Assembly (NCBI GenBank): GCA_020638855.1
Contig: JACKHT010000004.1
Span: forward strand, 62,001 to 126,000
Length of the DNA stretch: 64,000 nucleotides
Origin: Planctomycetota bacterium
GTDB taxonomy: Bacteria; Planctomycetota; UBA1135; GCA-002686595
Direction of reading: 5' to 3'
Part shown: positions 55,258 through 62,649 of the stretch, piece after piece
Numbering within the stretch: the first letter of the stretch is position 1
Layout: the number at the start of each line of letters is the position of its first letter
Notes under the pieces: model-generated
The model's input: the letters and a program-made list of their open reading frames with translations, nothing else
Database searches by the model: none
Told to the model about the DNA's origin: nothing
Position numbers and translations under genes: made by a program

Positions 55258-56658
55258 ATGAACAGACGACAATTTTTGGCCCAGGTCGCAAGTTGCATGG
55301 CCTTAGGGCGGGTCGCGTGGGCCGACCTGTTGGGAGACTCAAAATCCCAGGCCCCCGCGCGCCTACCCCACTTCGCCCCCAAGGCCAAACGCATCATTTA
55401 TCTGCACATGGCCGGTTCGCCTTCGCAGCTGGACCTGTTCGACCCAAAGCCAACGCTTGCCCGCTTCCAGGGGCAGGCCATGCCCGAGAGCTTCACGGCC
55501 AAGGAACGCTTCGCATTCATCAAGGGAACACCCAAGGTCCTAGCCTCCCCCTACACCTTCGCCCAGCATGGAGAAAGTGGGCAATGGATCTCCGAGTTGC
55601 TCCCTCATACGGCGCGCATTGCCGACAAGTTGACGGTTGTGCGCTCCATGAGCAGCACCCAATTCAATCATGCGCCCGCACAGATTTTCCTGAACACTGG
55701 GCACCACCTCATCGGTCGCCCGAGCCTGGGATCGTGGTTGTCCTATGGCTTGGGCAACCTGAACGAGAACCTTCCGGCGTTTGTGGTGATGTTGTCGGGC
55801 CAATTCGGGCCTAGTGGAGGGGCTTCCTGTTGGGGCAACGGATTCCTGCCCTCCGAACATCAGGGCGTGAGATTGCTCGGTGGCGCAGAGCCCATTCTGT
55901 ATCTGGCCAACCCCGACGGTGTGACGCGTGAACAGCGCCGGTTGGAACTCGATGCCCTTGCCGACATCAACCGAGGGACTGCGGAGCGACTTGGTGACCC
56001 AGAGACCTTGGCTCGCATGGCCCAATACGAACTAGCCTTCCGCATGCAGACCGAAGTCCCCGAACTGGCCAATCTGCAGACCGAGTCCCGATCGACCCTG
56101 GAGCGGTACGGGGTCCAGCTAGGCCAACCCTCATTTGCAGCCAACTGCCTCCTGGCTCGGCGCATGGCGGAAGCCGGGATTCGTTTCATCCAGCTCTACG
56201 ATTGGGGTTGGGACAGCCACGGCACCGGACCCAACGACGACATCGTGACGAGCCTACCCGAACAGTGTCGCCGAACCGATCAAGCCTGCGCTGCTTTGGT
56301 GGAAGACCTCGACGCCAGGGGTCTGCTCGAAGACACGTTGGTGGTTTGGGGTGGCGAGTTCGGCCGAACCCCCATGAATGAAGAACGCGATGGGTCGAAG
56401 TTTCTAGGTCGGGACCATCATCCGCATGCCTTTACGATGTGGTTCGCTGGCGGCGGTATGCGGCCCGGCACTTCGTATGGCGCGACCGATGACTTTGGCT
56501 ACTTCCCTGTGGAGGGTGCCATGGACGTGCATGATCTGCATGCGACCATCCTGCACCTGTTGGGAATCCGTCACGAGGCATTTACCTTTCAACACCAAGG
56601 CCGCAGCTTTCGGCTCACCGATGTGGCTGGACGCGTGATCCATGAATTGCTGGCTTGA
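55258..56658 (+). CDS. DUF1501 family protein, partner of the cytochrome gene
   Basis: A 466-residue protein with an N-terminal RRQFL motif and hydrophobic region suggestive of Tat export. It has DUF1501 features: IIYLHMAGSPSQLDLFDPKP near residue 45, then GGASCWGNGFLPSEHQGV, WDSHGTGPND, VVWGGEFGRTPMNE and HPHAFTMWFAGGGMRPG. It lies two bases past the stop of the cytochrome gene. It differs from the DUF1501 at 3664-4896, whose partner is DUF1800. The role is probably the same kind of surface substrate processing. Confidence 0.92.
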   Translation: MNRRQFLAQVASCMALGRVAWADLLGDSKSQAPARLPHFAPKAKRIIYLHMAGSPSQLDLFDPKPTLARFQGQAMPESFTAKERFAFIKGTPKVLASPYTFAQHGESGQWISELLPHTARIADKLTVVRSMSSTQFNHAPAQIFLNTGHHLIGRPSLGSWLSYGLGNLNENLPAFVVMLSGQFGPSGGASCWGNGFLPSEHQGVRLLGGAEPILYLANPDGVTREQRRLELDALADINRGTAERLGDPETLARMAQYELAFRMQTEVPELANLQTESRSTLERYGVQLGQPSFAANCLLARRMAEAGIRFIQLYDWGWDSHGTGPNDDIVTSLPEQCRRTDQACAALVEDLDARGLLEDTLVVWGGEFGRTPMNEERDGSKFLGRDHHPHAFTMWFAGGGMRPGTSYGATDDFGYFPVEGAMDVHDLHATILHLLGIRHEAFTFQHQGRSFRLTDVAGRVIHELLA

Positions 56659-56739
56659 CCGCTCCGATGTCTAGGCTTTGCTAGTGAGCGAGTGACCCAA
56701 AGGGCCAGGGTGATCCAGGCAAGGCTTGAGCGCAGCCAC

Positions 56740-57432
56740 CTAGGGCTTGGGGCCGGGAGGGTTGGCCAGAAAACGTATGGAATCCAGAGGTTTGCGCTCG
56801 AGGTTGGGGACTTGGCAGTCCCCTGCTGGAAAGCCTACGGGGATCAAGAGGAAGGGCTTCTCATTCTCCGGGCGACCCAAAAGTTTGGACAAGAACGCCA
56901 TCGGGCTGGGGGTATGCGTCAGCGTCGCCAATCCACAGTGGTGCAAGGCGAGCAAGAGGAATCCACAAGCAATCCCAATCGACTCTTGGGTGTAGTAGCA
57001 CTGCTCGCGTTGTCCATTGGGTCCCACCTGCCAGGCATGTCGGAACGCCACGATCAGGGCGGGTGCCACTTCGAGGAAGGGCTTGTGCGCATCCGTTCCC
57101 AGGGGCGCGAGATCCTTCAGCCAAGCTGGATTCATGCGCCCCGAATAGTTGGCGCGTTCTTCTTCCTCAGCGGCCTCGCGGATGGCGCGCTTCAAAGCCG
57201 GATCGGACACCACCACGAAGGTCCACGGCTGTTTGTGGGCTCCAGAGGGCGCGGTTCCTGCCAGTCGGATGCAATCATCGAGTACCCCCTGGGGGAGGGG
57301 TTCCGCTGAAAACTCGCGCACACTGCGCCGCCGCTGGACATCGGTTAGCAAGTGCTGCGCCCGACGTTGCATCACGTCGGGCGCATAGCGTTCAAACTCG
57401 AGCGGCCGAAAGCCCGGCTGTTCCGGCTCCAC
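56740..57432 (-). CDS. Nitroreductase-fold flavoprotein, iodotyrosine-deiodinase-like
   Basis: A 230-residue FMN enzyme. The core has RRRSVREFS (FMN phosphate contact), GTAPSGAHKQPWTFVVV, the lid segment AAEEEERANYSGRM, LKDLAPLGTDAHKPFLEVAPALIV, and CGLATLTHTPSPMAFLSKLLGRPENEKPFLL. These lid and active-site segments are those of the iodotyrosine deiodinase branch, which reductively dehalogenates. Bacterial members may act on halotyrosines. GTG 57432 was chosen because AAGGAG lies eight bases upstream, inside the end of the previous gene. It is the last gene of the sigma-factor operon. Confidence 0.88.
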   Translation of the reverse strand: MEPEQPGFRPLEFERYAPDVMQRRAQHLLTDVQRRRSVREFSAEPLPQGVLDDCIRLAGTAPSGAHKQPWTFVVVSDPALKRAIREAAEEEERANYSGRMNPAWLKDLAPLGTDAHKPFLEVAPALIVAFRHAWQVGPNGQREQCYYTQESIGIACGFLLLALHHCGLATLTHTPSPMAFLSKLLGRPENEKPFLLIPVGFPAGDCQVPNLERKPLDSIRFLANPPGPKP

Positions 57433-57437
57433 GGTCG

Positions 57438-58028
57438 TTACTCCTTGCTGCGGATCGTGATCGAGCACTGGAAGGCCCAACGGTCGTCCGGGATCTCTTC
57501 GGGCTTGATCGGTTTGGCCGTGTCGATACGGAAGTTGGTCACCTTGACCCGCTTCGAGCCTTCTTCAAGCTTGTACATGAAGTTCGCCAGCTGCGTGCGT
57601 TGGAAGGTGGGAGCGCTACGGCTGCCAGCATTCAGTGACTTGGGAACCACCGTGTAGATGTTGTCCACATAGGCCCGCTGGGAGTCCGTGCGCGGGTTGA
57701 TGTTGACCCCGCCCAATGCGATCAAACGATTGCTGGCGATGCCGCGAATGTACGACAACGGGGTATTGTCCCCGCGTAGGTTGTCACCCTCCAACTGTTT
57801 GGTGAGGTCGGTAAACTGGCTCGCAGCCGTTTGGATCTCGCGTGCTTGCTGCTCGATCAGTCCGATCTTGCTCTCGATCACGTGGTCCTTGCTGTCCAAG
57901 CCCAGGATGTCTTGCAAATGAGCGGCACGTTGCTGCTCTTTCCAGCCAAACCAACCCAGCACTCCCGCTCCGATCACACAGAGCAGGATCATGGTCTTCA
58001 TGGCCGTCATGTCTTTGAGAATGCTCAT
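57438..58028 (-). CDS. PilO/GspM-like membrane protein
   Basis: A 196-residue protein with a cytoplasmic start, one membrane helix (about 12-28) and an extracytoplasmic region with a coiled-coil-like stretch (about 30-80) followed by a mixed alpha/beta part. This layout is that of PilO and GspM, the bitopic partners of PilN/GspL in type IV pilus and type II secretion. It lies 9 bases after the PilM/GspL-like gene. Sequence similarity is too low to choose between the two systems. Confidence 0.6.
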   Translation of the reverse strand: MSILKDMTAMKTMILLCVIGAGVLGWFGWKEQQRAAHLQDILGLDSKDHVIESKIGLIEQQAREIQTAASQFTDLTKQLEGDNLRGDNTPLSYIRGIASNRLIALGGVNINPRTDSQRAYVDNIYTVVPKSLNAGSRSAPTFQRTQLANFMYKLEEGSKRVKVTNFRIDTAKPIKPEEIPDDRWAFQCSITIRSKE

Positions 58029-58037
58029 GATCGTTGC

Positions 58038-59777
58038 TTATTGCTTGGGCTTGGATTTCTCGTCATCGCCGGCGCGGGAAACGTTCACACCCACGGTCAG
58101 CCCTTCGATGATGATCCCTTCGCCCGTCACCAGGTCCTTGGTGGGCTTTTCATCGAGGCGGACAAACCAATCGTGATCCTTGCTTAGGGCTTCGCGGAAG
58201 GCTTCATAGTTGCGGGTGGCCTGTGATGCGTTCTCCGCCATGAACACGATGTCCATTCGCACTTCCACCAACGACTGATCCTTCTTGTTGCGGTCTTCCA
58301 TGTAGTCCGCACTCAACTTGTGGATCGAAGTTCGCCATTTGCTGGCGTTCTCTTCGAGCACCTTCAAAACCAACAGACTGGCGTGGAATGCCGACTGGGG
58401 TTGGGTGATCGCTCCCGAGTCACCCAGATCCGCCTTGAGCCGCTTGACGTGGTCTTGAACGATTGCAAGGGTGTTGCCCATCGCATTCTCGATGGGGCTC
58501 TGGTAGTCAATCGGCTCGCCAGGGGAGGGCCGGAAACGGTTGACGAACTTGAGCACGTCGTCGGGCGGCGGCGACATGGTCGCCTTTTCGGGTTTGCCGC
58601 GGGATCCGACGAGGAAGTTGTGGCTGCTGTTGACCCAGAAGCGTGCGGACTCCTCCAAGCGAGTCACCTTTTGCTTCTCCATGAAGAAGAAGGCGGCTCC
58701 CAGCATGGCCAGCAACATGGCAGCTACAGCCAAGGGGAACTCCATGCGCTCCCAGGCACCGGTGAAGGCCAATTCTTCGCGCCGAAGGCGCGGTTTCATG
58801 ACTCCCCCACCGAGTTGGGTTACGGCGGCTCCGTAGGCTGCAACCAACTGACCGAAACCGTCGACGGGTTGTCCGCCGTCGGCTTCGAAGCAGTCGAGCA
58901 CGTACACGGGGAGATCCATGATCGGCTCCCCAATCAATCCCGGGATCTCGATACCGCAAACGTAGATCGCCTCGATGGGATGCGCGGTGGTCGCGGCCGA
59001 AAGGGTCCTACCCAACTCGCGGCGAATGCGCTGTAGGGCCTGGTCGACTCGGCGACTGGCCTCGATCGGATCGATAGGGGCCCGTTTCGGCGCCTCATCC
59101 TCTTCAGCTCCTTCTCCGGCTTCACCCGCACTCTCCCCAACCAGCGAAAGCTCGTGGGTCAGGGCTCCAATGTGGATGACCCGCATTTCTTGAACCTTGC
59201 CCCCGTCCACCACGACGACGCTGGTGGCCAAGTCGCCCACATGGACCAGGAGCTGTGCGTCTTCGGGACCGCACAAGTTCGCGGAAGTGGCCGCGTTGTA
59301 CATCGCGGAGGTTTCGAGTTGGACCTCGAGCGGCTCCAAGCCCGCTTTCTCGCAAAGCTTCAAGGCGGCTCGCACATCGGCTTTGGGCACCGCCGTAACG
59401 AGCAGATCGGAGCCGTGGTCGGATTCCCGCAGGATGTGGAAGTCGATGACCACATCATCGATGTTCCACTGGGGTAGCTCCGACTCGATCTCGAACTTGA
59501 TCACTTGCTCCAACTTGGCGGGGTCGGAGAAAGGCAAGTCGATCCGCCGAAAGGCCGAGGACCCCGAGTCGATCACGAGCCCTAGGTTTTCCTTGGGGAT
59601 TCGGTGAGCCTTGGCCGCGTCTTTGAGAAGCTCCACCGCATGCGCGATCGGATTCTCTACGTCGGGCTCGAACTCCCCCGCGTAGTACGCGGTGATCTTG
59701 TGCTTCTTGGAACTGCCGTCGAGGACCACCAGCTCAAAGCGGCGGGGGCCCATTCGAAGGCCACAGGAACGTGCCAT
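58038..59777 (-). CDS. PilM/GspL-like protein (actin-like ATPase fold fused to a membrane region)
   Basis: A 579-residue protein. Residues 1 to about 325 are PilM-like, with LGLVIDSGSSAFRRIDLPF, EQVIKFEIESELPQWNIDDVVIDF and HVGDLATSVVVVDGGKV. A membrane helix (about 347-366) follows, and then about 210 residues of extracytoplasmic part, with a coiled-coil-like segment and an alpha/beta end, PilN-like. So PilM and PilN appear joined in one chain, as in GspL of type II secretion. No other pilus or secretion genes (ATPase, secretin) are in the window. Confidence 0.75.
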   Translation of the reverse strand: MARSCGLRMGPRRFELVVLDGSSKKHKITAYYAGEFEPDVENPIAHAVELLKDAAKAHRIPKENLGLVIDSGSSAFRRIDLPFSDPAKLEQVIKFEIESELPQWNIDDVVIDFHILRESDHGSDLLVTAVPKADVRAALKLCEKAGLEPLEVQLETSAMYNAATSANLCGPEDAQLLVHVGDLATSVVVVDGGKVQEMRVIHIGALTHELSLVGESAGEAGEGAEEDEAPKRAPIDPIEASRRVDQALQRIRRELGRTLSAATTAHPIEAIYVCGIEIPGLIGEPIMDLPVYVLDCFEADGGQPVDGFGQLVAAYGAAVTQLGGGVMKPRLRREELAFTGAWERMEFPLAVAAMLLAMLGAAFFFMEKQKVTRLEESARFWVNSSHNFLVGSRGKPEKATMSPPPDDVLKFVNRFRPSPGEPIDYQSPIENAMGNTLAIVQDHVKRLKADLGDSGAITQPQSAFHASLLVLKVLEENASKWRTSIHKLSADYMEDRNKKDQSLVEVRMDIVFMAENASQATRNYEAFREALSKDHDWFVRLDEKPTKDLVTGEGIIIEGLTVGVNVSRAGDDEKSKPKQ

Positions 59778-59780
59778 GGT

Positions 59781-60158
59781 TTACCGGGGAGGAAAGGACT
59801 GAGAGGTTCCGGCCAGCAGCCGGTCGTAAGACTCACGCTGATCGGGGGACAAGACATTATCACGAATCAGGGCGCGGAATCTCTGGGCCTCCGCATCCAA
59901 TTCTTGGCCCAGGCTGGTGTCCAGGGCCGACCGGTGCCGGTCCTCGATGCGCTGAACCGCAATGTGATGGAAATAGAGCAGTTCCCGCAGAAAGCGCGAG
60001 CGTTCTGGGGACAGTTGGAACTGGCGTTCGAAGCGGTCCGCGAAGGCCTCATAGGGGGCCTCGTCGGAATGGCCGCCTCCCTGCCAAAGGCTGGAGACGG
60101 CCATTCCGGCAAGGAAGCTGGACCCCGCGAGGACCAGGATCCAAACGCGCTGATTCAC
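59781..60158 (-). CDS. Small membrane-anchored, Spy/CnrX-like protein
   Basis: A 125-residue protein with an N-terminal membrane helix (5-22) and a helical periplasmic part with LSPERSRFLRELLYFHH and LSPDQRESYDRLL. The two LSPxQ/E-type segments recall Spy, CpxP and CnrX proteins, which sense or chaperone in the periplasm near sigma/anti-sigma systems. The GTG start at 60158 overlaps the anti-sigma stop by four bases. It ends three bases before the PilM-like gene. A sensor role upstream of the anti-sigma factor is an inference. Confidence 0.7.
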   Translation of the reverse strand: MNQRVWILVLAGSSFLAGMAVSSLWQGGGHSDEAPYEAFADRFERQFQLSPERSRFLRELLYFHHIAVQRIEDRHRSALDTSLGQELDAEAQRFRALIRDNVLSPDQRESYDRLLAGTSQSFPPR

Positions 60159-60655
60159 CGCTGGGTTCCCTCCGGCGGGGTTTCCTGCGACCGAGCGGGG
60201 AACTCCCGCTGATTGAGCTGCTCCAACCCCTTGAGGGTGTCTTCCAACGAGTTCCGGTCCGCGTGCAAGTCCCGGCTTTGGGTCGAACGCTGCATATAGA
60301 GGGCCAGACCCAGAACGGCCAGCAACGCAGCGGCCATCGCTGCCAAGCGAACGGTGAAGCGGTCCACCCCCGGCATGGCGGAGTCTGCAGAAGCACCACC
60401 ACCCTTCAAGGGGGTAAACGTCGGAACCGAAGCCTTGCCAGCAAACGCCTCCGCCACCACCCGTTGCGCAAATCCAGCCGGAACGGCGACCGCTGCACCG
60501 GGAACAAACCAAGCACGCAAGTCTCGGGAATCCTCGAAGGACTGCCGACACGGGGCGCAATGCTCCAAGTGTTGGCGCATCTGGCCCACTTCTTTCACGG
60601 ACAACTCGTTGTCCATGCTCTTGGAAATCCAGCGCTCGATGTCATCACAACGCAT
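60155..60655 (-). CDS. Anti-sigma factor with zinc-binding (ZAS) motif
   Basis: A 166-residue protein. The N-terminal zinc anti-sigma domain has H29-x3-C33-x2-C36 within QHLEHCAPC, which is the ZAS signature. One membrane helix (about 102-120) separates it from a short extracytoplasmic tail of about 45 residues. It binds and inactivates the ECF sigma factor encoded just upstream. ATG 60655 lies two bases after the sigma stop. The next gene overlaps its stop in GTGA. Confidence 0.9.
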   Translation of the reverse strand: MRCDDIERWISKSMDNELSVKEVGQMRQHLEHCAPCRQSFEDSRDLRAWFVPGAAVAVPAGFAQRVVAEAFAGKASVPTFTPLKGGGASADSAMPGVDRFTVRLAAMAAALLAVLGLALYMQRSTQSRDLHADRNSLEDTLKGLEQLNQREFPARSQETPPEGTQR

Positions 60656-60657
60656 GA

Positions 60658-61269
60658 TCAAAAACCCTCCACAAACTCAGGATGCCGTTGAATCAACTTC
60701 TCTTTGAACTTCGCCCGGGCGCGGAAAATGCGCGATTCCACCGTTCCGATGGACACGTCGAGGGTTTCAGAGATTTCTTGGTAGGACAGGCCCTCCAGCT
60801 CGCGCAGGATGAGCACATCGCGGAAGATGTCGGGCAATTCTTCTAAGACAGCCCGGGTGACTTCGACCACTTCACGGGTCAAGAGCTTCGAATCGGGGCT
60901 GGGCACCCTGCCCGAGCGCCCTTCACGAGCTCCCCCCGAAACCTCTTCTGGGTCCTCCATGGCCAGGACCGGAGACCGCCCCTTGCGTTTGAGGTGGTCC
61001 AGGATCGTGTTCTTGCCGATCCGGTAGAGCCAGGTGAAGAAGCTGGACTGACTTTGAAAGGTCTCGAGCCGAGAGAAGGCCTTGAGGAAGGTGTCCTGGA
61101 CCAAATCCTCGACTTCCGAAGAATTCCGCAGGTAGTGGCGGGCCAGACCGAACAAACGCGACTGATGTCGCTCCACGAGGACCTGAAAGGCCTCCCGGCT
61201 GCCGTCCAGGGTTTCCAGGACCAGCTGCTCGTCGGTTCGCTCGATTTCTTGCATTCGGACCACGCCCAT
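60658..61269 (-). CDS. RNA polymerase ECF sigma factor, RpoE-like
   Basis: A 203-residue sigma factor. Region 2 contains EVEDLVQDTFLKAFSRLETFQ and FFTWLYRIGKNTILDHLKRK. Region 4 contains LEELPDIFRDVLILRELEGLSYQEISETLDVSIGTVESRIFRARAKFKEKL. The link between regions has a 30-residue Gly/Ser/Arg stretch. It heads an operon with the anti-sigma factor and the pilus-like genes. ATG 61254 is an alternative start. A possible TAGCTC -10 lies about 28 bases upstream of ATG 61269. Confidence 0.93.
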   Translation of the reverse strand: MGVVRMQEIERTDEQLVLETLDGSREAFQVLVERHQSRLFGLARHYLRNSSEVEDLVQDTFLKAFSRLETFQSQSSFFTWLYRIGKNTILDHLKRKGRSPVLAMEDPEEVSGGAREGRSGRVPSPDSKLLTREVVEVTRAVLEELPDIFRDVLILRELEGLSYQEISETLDVSIGTVESRIFRARAKFKEKLIQRHPEFVEGF

Positions 61270-61330
61270 AGTCCAGTCTTGGACGAGCCTGGGAGGGAGC
61301 TATTCCTTGGGAATTCGAGGAGCGGGGAAC

Positions 61331-62593
61331 CTAGCCCTCGCTGGCTGGGGCTTTTCCCGGTTGGGCGGGTTGCATGGTGTGTCCTAGCTTCTCCCGTTTC
61401 GTCTGTAAATACTTGGCATTATTGGGGTTAGGCTCAATTTCCAGAGGAAGCTGATCGAGCACCTGCATTCCATATCCCGACATGCCGTGGATCTTCTTGG
61501 GATTGTTCGTGAGCAGGTGCATCCGCCGGACCCCCAGGAATTGGAGGATTTGGGCACCGATGCCGTACTCGCGCAGGTCGGCCGAGAACCCGAGCGCCCT
61601 GTTGGCCTCGACCGTGTCCATGCCCTGATCTTGGAGGCGGTACGCCTTGAGCTTGTTGGCCAACCCGATGCCCCGGCCCTCCTGTCGTAGGTAGAGCAAA
61701 ACCCCCTTCTCCTTTTGTCCGAGGATCTCCAGCGCGGTATCGAGCTGGGGTCCACAATCGCAGCGCAGGCTGTGCAACACATCCCCGGTCAGGCACTCCG
61801 AATGGACCCGCACGAACACAGGCTCTTCCAGCGCTTCCGGCGCGGTGCCTTCAGGCGTGCTGGCGATTCCACGGGTTAGCGCGATGTGTTCCTTGCCATC
61901 GACTTTGCTGCGGAAGAGGTGCAGCTGAAAGTCCCCAAAGGGCGTGGGCAACGGAACGTCTTGCTCGATTCGGCTGACGAGCATCTCGGTGTGCCGACGG
62001 TAGGCGATGAGGTCCGCAATGGTGCAGATCTTCAAGCCATGCTTGCTGGCGAAGACTTCCAGCTCCGGCATGCGCGACATGCTGCCATCGTCGTTCATGA
62101 TTTCGCAGATCACGCCCGCCTCGCGCGAACCGGCCAAACGGGCCAGATCGACGATGCCTTCGGTTTGGCCACCGCGCACCAGGACCCCGCCATCTTTGGC
62201 GCGTAGCGGGAAAATGTGGCCCGGTCGAGCCAAGTCTCCGGGCTGGCTATCGGGATCGACCGCCACCTGGATCGTGCGTGCGCGATCGGCCGCGCTGATC
62301 CCCGTGGTGACTCCCGTGGCCGCTTCGATGGACACCGTAAAAGCGGTGTGAAAGCTCGAAGTGTTCTCGCGAGTCTGGGGCTCGAGCCTCAACCGGTCGC
62401 ACAGGCTGCCGGACATCGGCAGGCAGATCAGCCCACGGCCCTCCCGAGCCATGAAATTGACGGCTTCCGGGGTGATGTGCTCGGCCAGCATGGCCAAGTC
62501 CCCCTCATTCTCCCGGCTCGGGTCGTCGACCAGGATGATCATCTTGCCCTGGCGCAGGTCCTCAATGGCTTCGGGGATAGTAGAAATGGCCAT
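61331..62593 (-). CDS. ribBA: Bifunctional 3,4-dihydroxy-2-butanone 4-phosphate synthase / GTP cyclohydrolase II
   Basis: A 420-residue enzyme that starts both branches of riboflavin synthesis. Residues 1 to about 205 are the DHBP synthase, with DDPSRENEGDLAM (25-35) and RPGHIFPL. Residues about 206-420 are GTP cyclohydrolase II, with zinc ligands C267, C278 and C280 in HSECLTG and LRCDCG, and LRQEGRGIGL. ATG 62593 fits the family start. I looked for an FMN riboswitch in the leader and saw none. A TATTAT hexamer at 62639-62644 may be its -10. Confidence 0.95.
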   Translation of the reverse strand: MAISTIPEAIEDLRQGKMIILVDDPSRENEGDLAMLAEHITPEAVNFMAREGRGLICLPMSGSLCDRLRLEPQTRENTSSFHTAFTVSIEAATGVTTGISAADRARTIQVAVDPDSQPGDLARPGHIFPLRAKDGGVLVRGGQTEGIVDLARLAGSREAGVICEIMNDDGSMSRMPELEVFASKHGLKICTIADLIAYRRHTEMLVSRIEQDVPLPTPFGDFQLHLFRSKVDGKEHIALTRGIASTPEGTAPEALEEPVFVRVHSECLTGDVLHSLRCDCGPQLDTALEILGQKEKGVLLYLRQEGRGIGLANKLKAYRLQDQGMDTVEANRALGFSADLREYGIGAQILQFLGVRRMHLLTNNPKKIHGMSGYGMQVLDQLPLEIEPNPNNAKYLQTKREKLGHTMQPAQPGKAPASEG

Positions 62594-62637
62594 GATGCCG
62601 GTAGGTTCGGGGGTTTGGGTGGGCAGGCAACAACCCA

Positions 62638-62644
62638 CATAATA
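62638..62644. promoter_or_regulatory. Overlapping divergent -10 elements of ribBA and the HEAT lipoprotein gene
   Basis: On the plus strand CATAAT is six bases before ATG 62650. On the minus strand TATTAT, nearly the same bases, is about 45 bases before the ribBA ATG. The two genes would compete for, or share, the polymerase-binding region in a 56-base intergenic space. Confidence 0.45.
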
Positions 62645-62649
62645 GGCCA

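Noticed and set aside
62594..62649. FMN riboswitch before ribBA
   Set aside because: The conserved RFN sequence blocks are absent from the leader and the region is only 56 bases.
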